From Chitinophagales bacterium (GTDB lineage: Bacteria > Bacteroidota > Bacteroidia > Chitinophagales > Chitinophagaceae): a stretch of 11,490 bases of DNA. A program made the position numbers and the translations under genes. Location of the stretch: assembly GCA_015654495.1 (NCBI GenBank), contig JAATGW010000026.1, forward strand, positions 1-11,490, written 5' to 3'. Positions 6,565-11,490 of the stretch are shown piece by piece (the first letter of the stretch is position 1; each line of letters opens with the position of its first letter). Below the pieces are notes generated by a model. The model was not told where the DNA came from. It did no database searches and saw only the letters and a program-made list of their open reading frames with translations.

Positions 6565-7131
6565 TCAGCCTTTTGGTGGTTTGTTGTTGTAGTCGTTCAC
6601 GAATGTGATGCTAATTCTTTTATAACCTAGTTTCTTCAGAAACTGCGTAACAAAAGCAGCTGCATTTGTTTCAGCCGTTTCGATAACTCCGAGTGAAGCG
6701 ACGCTTGATTTAATTTGATTTTCTCCCTGCGTCAGTAACAGATCTTTTTCTGCCTGTAAAAATGATTGTCTCAAAAAACCAACTTCTTCATATTCCACCC
6801 TGATATCCTCCGGCTTAATATTTATGGAGAGCATTTTTGCCCCTGGCAGTTCAACACTGATTTCTTCACCACTTATTTTAATGTGATCAGCATTTAGCAG
6901 GGAGAAATCAATGCCGGCTTTTATGGAAGCCTGGCAACTCATTAAGATTTTTCTGTCGCCGAATTTGTACCATGTTTTATCATCGTTGGTTTTAATGATT
7001 TTGGTAACCACATATTCAACAGTAGCCAGATCATTCATTTCTTTTAATGCAAGTACTTCCTGTTCTGCAGGTTTCTTATTGTTACAGCCCAGCATCATAG
7101 CCAGTATGGCCGTTAACCAGATGAACTTCAT
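6565..7131 (-). CDS. DUF4230-like putative lipoprotein
   Basis: A 188-residue paralogue of the next gene in the operon. Residues 1-15 are a lipoprotein signal peptide ending in a lipobox-like AMMLGC, with Cys16 as the likely lipidated residue followed by NNKK. The -3 residue is Met rather than Leu, so the site is slightly atypical. Shared DUF4230 features are the EMNDLATVEYVVTKII strand-helix region (31-46), FGDRKILMSCQASIKAGIDF (57-76), ISVELPGAKMLSINI (91-105) and the terminal RISITF strand (172-177). I chose the ATG at 7131 because it places the hydrophobic segment directly after Met-Lys; a TTG five codons upstream (7146) is possible but would add an unlikely MYLSC leader. The function is unknown. 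The first gene of a two-gene operon, it is divergent from ispD. Confidence 0.8.
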   Translation of the reverse strand: MKFIWLTAILAMMLGCNNKKPAEQEVLALKEMNDLATVEYVVTKIIKTNDDKTWYKFGDRKILMSCQASIKAGIDFSLLNADHIKISGEEISVELPGAKMLSINIKPEDIRVEYEEVGFLRQSFLQAEKDLLLTQGENQIKSSVASLGVIETAETNAAAFVTQFLKKLGYKRISITFVNDYNNKPPKG

Positions 7132-7196
7132 GCAGGAAAGGTACAAACTGACTGTGGAACTATTTTTCAGTTTAAATTTTTAATCCATATTGCAGT
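7132..7196. promoter_or_regulatory. Divergent promoter region between the DUF4230 operon and ispD
   Basis: This 65-nt AT-rich gap is the only space upstream of both divergent genes, so it must hold the promoters of both unless one lies inside the opposite coding region. I could not assign convincing -33/-7 pairs. TACCTTTC on the minus strand (complement of 7136-7143) resembles a -7 box but has no TTG at the right distance and is too near the start codon. Confidence 0.4.
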
Positions 7197-7874
7197 ATGG
7201 AAACATTCGCAGTGATCGTAGCCGGCGGAAGCGGAACCCGAATGGGGGGTTCCGTTCCGAAACAGTTTCTGAAGATCAGGAATGAACCAATAATTCTGCA
7301 TACCGCACGCAGTTTTTCAACGGCTTTTCCAGCCATACAACTGGTGCTGGTTTTTCCGCAGGCATATATCAATACAGGAAAAGATTTGTTTAAAAATTTT
7401 CCAGCAGCTAAGCACCCTGTTTTTGTTACAGGAGGAGATACGAGATTTCATTCAGTTAAAAACGGACTGGACTCCGTACCTGAAAATGCCATTGTTTTTG
7501 TACATGATGCAGTGCGATGTCTTGTTTCGAATGATCTGATCCGTCGCTGCTTTGCAAATGCATCAGAAAACGGTTCAGCAATTCCGGTTGTGCCCGTGCG
7601 TGACAGCCTCCGTATACTGAACGACGACAATGATAGCTCTGTGCTGGATCGGAATAAGGTGCGGGCTGTTCAAACGCCACAAACATTTCAGGCAGGGTTG
7701 ATAAAAAATGCATTTAGCCTTCCTTATCATCCCTCTTTTACTGACGAGGCCACTGTGTTTGAAGCAGCAGGATTAAAAGTGTCATTAATTGCCGGAGAGG
7801 AAAATAATATCAAAGTTACCTATCCTGCTGATCTTGATTTTGCCGAATCCGTTCTGAACAGGTTATCAAAATAA
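7197..7874 (+). CDS. ispD: 2-C-methyl-D-erythritol 4-phosphate cytidylyltransferase
   Basis: A 225-residue enzyme that joins CTP and MEP to make CDP-ME in the non-mevalonate isoprenoid pathway, in the cytoplasm. The nucleotide-binding loop AGGSGTRMG (9-17) is followed by PKQFL (21-25). These contain Arg15 and Lys22, equivalent to the catalytic Arg20 and Lys27 of the E. coli enzyme. VHDAVR (102-107) holds Asp104, DRNKVRAVQTPQTF (151-164) has Arg152, and TDEATVFE and NNIKVTYP (204-210) have Lys206. Length is normal. The product feeds polyprenyl carriers for the envelope sugar enzymes, but no pathway partner is adjacent. Its stop is 1 nt from the stop of the convergent peptidase gene, so any terminator must lie inside that gene. 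Confidence 0.95.
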   Translation: METFAVIVAGGSGTRMGGSVPKQFLKIRNEPIILHTARSFSTAFPAIQLVLVFPQAYINTGKDLFKNFPAAKHPVFVTGGDTRFHSVKNGLDSVPENAIVFVHDAVRCLVSNDLIRRCFANASENGSAIPVVPVRDSLRILNDDNDSSVLDRNKVRAVQTPQTFQAGLIKNAFSLPYHPSFTDEATVFEAAGLKVSLIAGEENNIKVTYPADLDFAESVLNRLSK

Positions 7875-7875
7875 A

Positions 7876-10656
7876 TTATCTGGAGAGTTTGCTGTAGACT
7901 GAGGTAAGGAATTTTTTTGGCTGAATAATGGGCACATCAATACTGAATGAAATTCTGTTCCAGAAATTATTCCCGGGAACAGATTTATAGTAGTCTTTAT
8001 AAACATTGCTATACACAAGCGGGATATAAATATTCAGTGAAGACCAAAGAAGTGAAATCTGCAGACCCGCATCAAAAACAACGCGCGGATCAGTTGCATC
8101 TTTTTCCCAGACATCTGCATAGGTTCCGGCATCGGCAAAAATCCGAACCGGTATTTCCACCGGCAACAGGCTCAACGGATTCATTTTGTCCGGAATATCA
8201 ACAGTGAGATTAAACGCGGTAAGCCAGTTATCCGTTTTGCCAATTTTACTGCTGAGCATATCAGTCCTGACTTTGAAAGCGCCATCCCGCATCATTATCT
8301 GTTGTGAGAACACACCGGTGAACTCATTCCTGCCTGCAAAATAATTGTTGTAAGTATAGTCTTCATCCCCCTTCGGTCCGGTCATATTCAGGTGAAAGCG
8401 GCTGCTTGCAAATTGTTCGCTGCTGGTCTTTTCGCCGAAGTAGAAAAATTTTCCAGCAAACAATCGCAGATTAATGCCGCCTTTCTTTTTGTAGTTGAAA
8501 TAGTAGTTTCCCGTAAAAGTCACCCTTCCAAACTTTCCATTGGCTTCCATTCTCAGTTCGCCATTATTCGGATAAAGTTTTCTGAACTGATCCCACCCGA
8601 TCGATAACTGGCTGATCCCAAAATGATCTGAAACTTTTCGTGCAAGGTTTATCTGCTGAACAGTATCTCTGTAAAAACCAAGCTCTTCTTCCTGTATCAG
8701 AAATTGTTTGAAGCTGATGTATTTCATCATCGTACTCCGCGCAGATTTTTCTTTGAATTCAAGTCTGAAACCAGGAACGAGTTTGCTGTAAGCCAGCCTG
8801 AATCTGTTTCCGCCATCATCAGTAAAATCACCGATTGTAAATTTCGCAGCATTAAGAAATACTTCTACCTGCTGAAAAGTTTTCTGTGGATTCCATCTGT
8901 AGGAAGCACGTCCTATTCCGTTGGGCTTTTTACTTTTGAAACCAAACATCGGGGCAAGTGCAAACTGAAACCTGCTGAATGGAACAGTATAGTTATGAAG
9001 AAGCAGACCGGCCATTAGTCCATCGTAGTAGTTAAAACCTAATACCGGCGCGATAAAAAGATAATTATACTCGCGGTCGATATTCGGTCTTATAAATGCC
9101 GCTACTTTAAATGGTCTTTTTCCTGGTTTTGTAAGAAATCCCGTGGAATCTTTCTGCTGGTACCATGCATTCAGATCCTGCGTGTTTGATTCCTGCAACG
9201 CTTTTTTCAAATCATCCGGATATGGATGTTTGAATTTCCATTTTTCATAATAATTCTGCATTGCTTTATCAAATGAAGTCCGACCAATACGCTGTTCGAG
9301 TTCTGAAAGCCAGTCCGCAGTTTTGAGATAACTGATCGCGCTTGCATTAATTGCTGTAAGGGAATCTGCAGGAGTATCTATTGGCTGATCAAGATCTAAT
9401 GAAGCCATCAGCTGATATCCCAGCTTGCCAAGCTTCCTGTAATTGAGGCCTCCAATTTTATTTTGTGAAGTTGATTTCTTTGTGCCGGAATTATTTTCTT
9501 TTCCGCCGTCTGCATATCTCAGGTCATAAAATGAATTCAGGCCTTCATCCATCCACGGATAGGTTCTCTCATTTGTTCCAAGGATTCCATAAAACCAGTT
9601 ATGACCCACTTCGTGAAATATCAGTTCATCAACGGCGCCCTTGCCTGGATTGATGATTGTGATTGTCGGGTATTCCATCCCGCCTTCAAAATCCATTTTC
9701 CCGTCAACAACGCTAACTACCGGGTAGGGATATTCGCCAATCCAGTCCGAATGCAGGAGGATTGCTTTTTTAAGAGACTGCATTGCTGTATTCCAGCTGC
9801 CGTTGCTGTTTTCATGATAATAAAGCTGACATTGAATGATCCGGCCTGAACGGAGTAGTACGGTATCCTTTTTGATTATGAAATTCTTGTCTGCAAACCA
9901 GGCGAAATCGTGAACACTGTCCTGCTGATAGATGAAAGTCTTTAGCTTTTCTTCTGATCGCAAACCGGTTTCAACAGGTTGTTTTTGCTGATCAGCCGTA
10001 TCCTGCATTCCCGTGGCAGCAATCTTATACAATTCCGGAATGGTAATTTCAACCCTGTAAGAACCAAACTCTCCGTAAAATTCACCCTGGTTCAGGTATG
10101 GCATTTCGTGCCAGCCGTTTTTATCATAAACCGCCGGTTTGGGATACCATTGCGTTACCTGGAATGTTTTTTTATAATAGCCACCTCTTGAAAAATTATA
10201 AGAAAGCTGAACATGAAAGGGGGTAGTTATCAGTATTTCATTTCCGGGTGGAAGCGGTTTGCTGAGGATCACTTTTAATATATCGATATAGTAAGGATGG
10301 TCTTCTGTTTTCAAAGGCTCTCCTTCGATTCTGAAGTCAAGGCGATTCAGGTATCCTCTTTTATTATTATCTGAAAAATAAAATTCAGTACTGCCGTTTT
10401 CAAGCATTTGATCACTGAAAGCTGTGCGGTCATTTTTAAATGCATTTGGCCACAGATGGAACCATATATAATCTAAAGTGTCGGGGGAGTTATTCCTGTA
10501 ATTCAGTTTGAGATATCCATCAAGTGTTTTTGCGCTATCATTGAGCCGTACATCGATATCATATCTCAACTGCTGCTGCCAGTATGCTTCCTGTGCCACA
10601 GAAACGCTGAAAGAAAACAAGACAAGTATTAGGAGGTAAGCAGTTTTCAAAAGCAA
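7876..10656 (-). CDS. M1-family metallopeptidase with C-terminal outer-membrane-barrel-like region
   Basis: A 926-residue secreted protein. Residues 1-21 are a signal peptide (cleavage probably after VSVA, before QEA). An N-terminal beta-rich domain of the M1 type follows to about 230. The catalytic region has GGMEYP (325-330, substrate motif with Glu328), the zinc motif HEVGH (348-352) and, exactly 18 residues on, Glu371 in WMDEGLNSF. Tyr443 sits about where the family's proton-donor tyrosine is expected. From about 520 to the end the sequence is a series of alternating hydrophobic/polar strands with aromatic ends and polar turns (for example around PVRIFADAGTY), suggesting an integral outer-membrane beta-barrel; this is inference. 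No ATG is available: the frame opens after a TAA at 10672-10674, and only TTG codons at 10656 and 10650 precede the signal peptide. The second gives a conventional MKTAYLL start. The gene begins 34 nt after the sugar transferase stop on the same strand. Confidence 0.88.
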   Translation of the reverse strand: MLLKTAYLLILVLFSFSVSVAQEAYWQQQLRYDIDVRLNDSAKTLDGYLKLNYRNNSPDTLDYIWFHLWPNAFKNDRTAFSDQMLENGSTEFYFSDNNKRGYLNRLDFRIEGEPLKTEDHPYYIDILKVILSKPLPPGNEILITTPFHVQLSYNFSRGGYYKKTFQVTQWYPKPAVYDKNGWHEMPYLNQGEFYGEFGSYRVEITIPELYKIAATGMQDTADQQKQPVETGLRSEEKLKTFIYQQDSVHDFAWFADKNFIIKKDTVLLRSGRIIQCQLYYHENSNGSWNTAMQSLKKAILLHSDWIGEYPYPVVSVVDGKMDFEGGMEYPTITIINPGKGAVDELIFHEVGHNWFYGILGTNERTYPWMDEGLNSFYDLRYADGGKENNSGTKKSTSQNKIGGLNYRKLGKLGYQLMASLDLDQPIDTPADSLTAINASAISYLKTADWLSELEQRIGRTSFDKAMQNYYEKWKFKHPYPDDLKKALQESNTQDLNAWYQQKDSTGFLTKPGKRPFKVAAFIRPNIDREYNYLFIAPVLGFNYYDGLMAGLLLHNYTVPFSRFQFALAPMFGFKSKKPNGIGRASYRWNPQKTFQQVEVFLNAAKFTIGDFTDDGGNRFRLAYSKLVPGFRLEFKEKSARSTMMKYISFKQFLIQEEELGFYRDTVQQINLARKVSDHFGISQLSIGWDQFRKLYPNNGELRMEANGKFGRVTFTGNYYFNYKKKGGINLRLFAGKFFYFGEKTSSEQFASSRFHLNMTGPKGDEDYTYNNYFAGRNEFTGVFSQQIMMRDGAFKVRTDMLSSKIGKTDNWLTAFNLTVDIPDKMNPLSLLPVEIPVRIFADAGTYADVWEKDATDPRVVFDAGLQISLLWSSLNIYIPLVYSNVYKDYYKSVPGNNFWNRISFSIDVPIIQPKKFLTSVYSKLSR

Positions 10657-10690
10657 CCCTGGTTTTAAAGGTTATATAACGAAAAGAATT

Positions 10691-11490
10691 TCATTTTCCT
10701 GTGCCAAGGAAAATTATTCTGAGGGTATGTATCATTATCTTAAAGTCCACCGCAAGCGAAATATTTTCAATATATACAAGATCATACTGCATCCGTTCGA
10801 TCATTTCCTGAACATTTTCGGCATAACCGAATTTTACCATGCCCCAGCTTGTCAGTCCGGGTTTTACTTTCAGAAGATAAGTGTAATAAGGATTATTCTG
10901 CATGATCTGATCAATAAAATACCTGCGTTCCGGCCGGGGACCTACTAGGCTCATTTCTCCGTTCAGGATATTCCAGAGTTGGGGTAACTCATCAATCCGC
11001 CATTTGCGCATGGTTCTTCCCCAGGAAGTGATCCGCGCATCAGCATCATGCGAAAGTTGTGGCCCGGCAATTTCTGCTTTATCCACCATTGACCTGAACT
11101 TTATGATATGAAAAGGTTTGCCACGATAGCCGATTCTTTCCTGTGAATAAAATACCGGCCCGGCAGAAGTATATTTAACTCTTAGTGCGGCATATATAAG
11201 CAATGGTGATAAAAACACGAGTCCGGATACAGAAACTACGATATCGATTACTCTTTTGATATGCTGCTGCCAGTCAGGAAGCAAACCCGTTTTTATTTCG
11301 ATAAGAATTTCACCCAACACATTGCTCGTTTTTACAGAGCCGGAAACAATATCCATTGTGTCGGGAACCATCTTTACTGCCACGTCCAGCTGACCAAGTC
11401 TGTTGAGAATATCTTCTGCTTCTTTGCCATGATTTTTTTCAAGAGCAATAATAACCTGATCAATCTGGTTGGTAAGAATAATCTGTTCAA
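10691..11490 (-). CDS. Polyprenyl-phosphate sugar phosphotransferase (cut at right edge)
   Basis: This is the C-terminal part of a bacterial sugar transferase of the polyprenol phosphate phosphoglycosyltransferase type (WcaJ/PglC-like), which places the first sugar phosphate on undecaprenyl phosphate for exopolysaccharide or O-antigen synthesis at the inner membrane. The frame stays open to the right edge, so the apparent GTG start at 11383 is internal; the extra upstream residues include VIIALEKN and resemble the CoA-binding-like domain of long members. Seen here are KRVIDIVVSVSGLVFLSPLL (about 11257-11198, membrane helix), QERIGYRGKPFHIIKFRSM (11143-11087), the catalytic Asp-Glu pair in DELPQLWN (10993-10970), MSLVGPRPE, and KPGLTSWG. 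The C-terminus is complete (TGA). The sugar cannot be determined from this part. Confidence 0.92.
   Translation of the reverse strand, partial: EQIILTNQIDQVIIALEKNHGKEAEDILNRLGQLDVAVKMVPDTMDIVSGSVKTSNVLGEILIEIKTGLLPDWQQHIKRVIDIVVSVSGLVFLSPLLIYAALRVKYTSAGPVFYSQERIGYRGKPFHIIKFRSMVDKAEIAGPQLSHDADARITSWGRTMRKWRIDELPQLWNILNGEMSLVGPRPERRYFIDQIMQNNPYYTYLLKVKPGLTSWGMVKFGYAENVQEMIERMQYDLVYIENISLAVDFKIMIHTLRIIFLGTGK

Noticed and set aside
9465..9849. Plus-strand reading frames antisense to the metallopeptidase.
   Set aside because: They lie opposite the conserved zinc-binding region and show no recognisable protein features, so they are shadows of the real gene.
11381..11383. GTG start codon for the sugar transferase.
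   Set aside because: The frame continues open upstream to the window edge with plausible protein sequence, and members of this family usually have additional N-terminal membrane helices.

Overview
The window looks like a chromosomal segment of a Bacteroidota bacterium, probably from the Chitinophagales/Sphingobacteriales side. The evidence is the RNA polymerase beta' lineage features, the OmpH-like protein, the paired DUF4230 proteins, weak ribosome binding sites, and -33/-7 style promoter boxes. The family assignment is my inference; no 16S gene is present. All genes look intact except the two cut by the window edges.

Layout, left half (+ strand): the 3' two thirds of rpoC ends in a very clear intrinsic terminator. 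Next come an OmpH/Skp-like anchored coiled-coil protein with its own terminator, then a two-gene unit of an APC-family amino acid permease and a kinase-only RfaE/HldE-type heptose-7-phosphate kinase, 3 nt apart.

Middle (5439-5945): a gene-poor stretch that is highly organised. Three arrays of a 7-bp repeat (consensus ACGTTKA) bracket two tandem copies of a roughly 241-244 bp unit. Each copy, read on the minus strand, carries a Bacteroidota-like promoter (TTG, exactly 20 nt, TAnnTTTA), then about 105 nt, then a GC-rich hairpin with a T-rich tail. The two ends of the unit are strongly conserved and the putative transcript 5' half is divergent. I interpret this as a duplicated small-RNA gene family. 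It is the most unusual item in the window. The outer 7-bp arrays run over the stop codons of both flanking convergent genes.

Right half: a minus-strand pair of DUF4230 paralogues (a putative lipoprotein and a membrane-anchored protein, 1 nt apart) is divergent from ispD (+), the MEP cytidylyltransferase of isoprenoid synthesis. ispD converges with only 1 nt spacing on a large minus-strand M1-type metallopeptidase. That peptidase has a roughly 400-residue beta-rich, outer-membrane-barrel-like C-terminal half. Upstream of it on the same strand is the C-terminal part of a polyprenyl-phosphate sugar phosphotransferase that runs off the right edge.

Themes: transcription (rpoC), cell envelope construction (OmpH-like, heptose kinase for LPS core or surface sugars, sugar transferase, IspD for polyprenyl carriers, OM-barrel peptidase) and nutrient uptake (permease). 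I see no CRISPR array, transposase, phage gene, tRNA or rRNA. The new biology, if any, is in the tandem RNA-like repeat.
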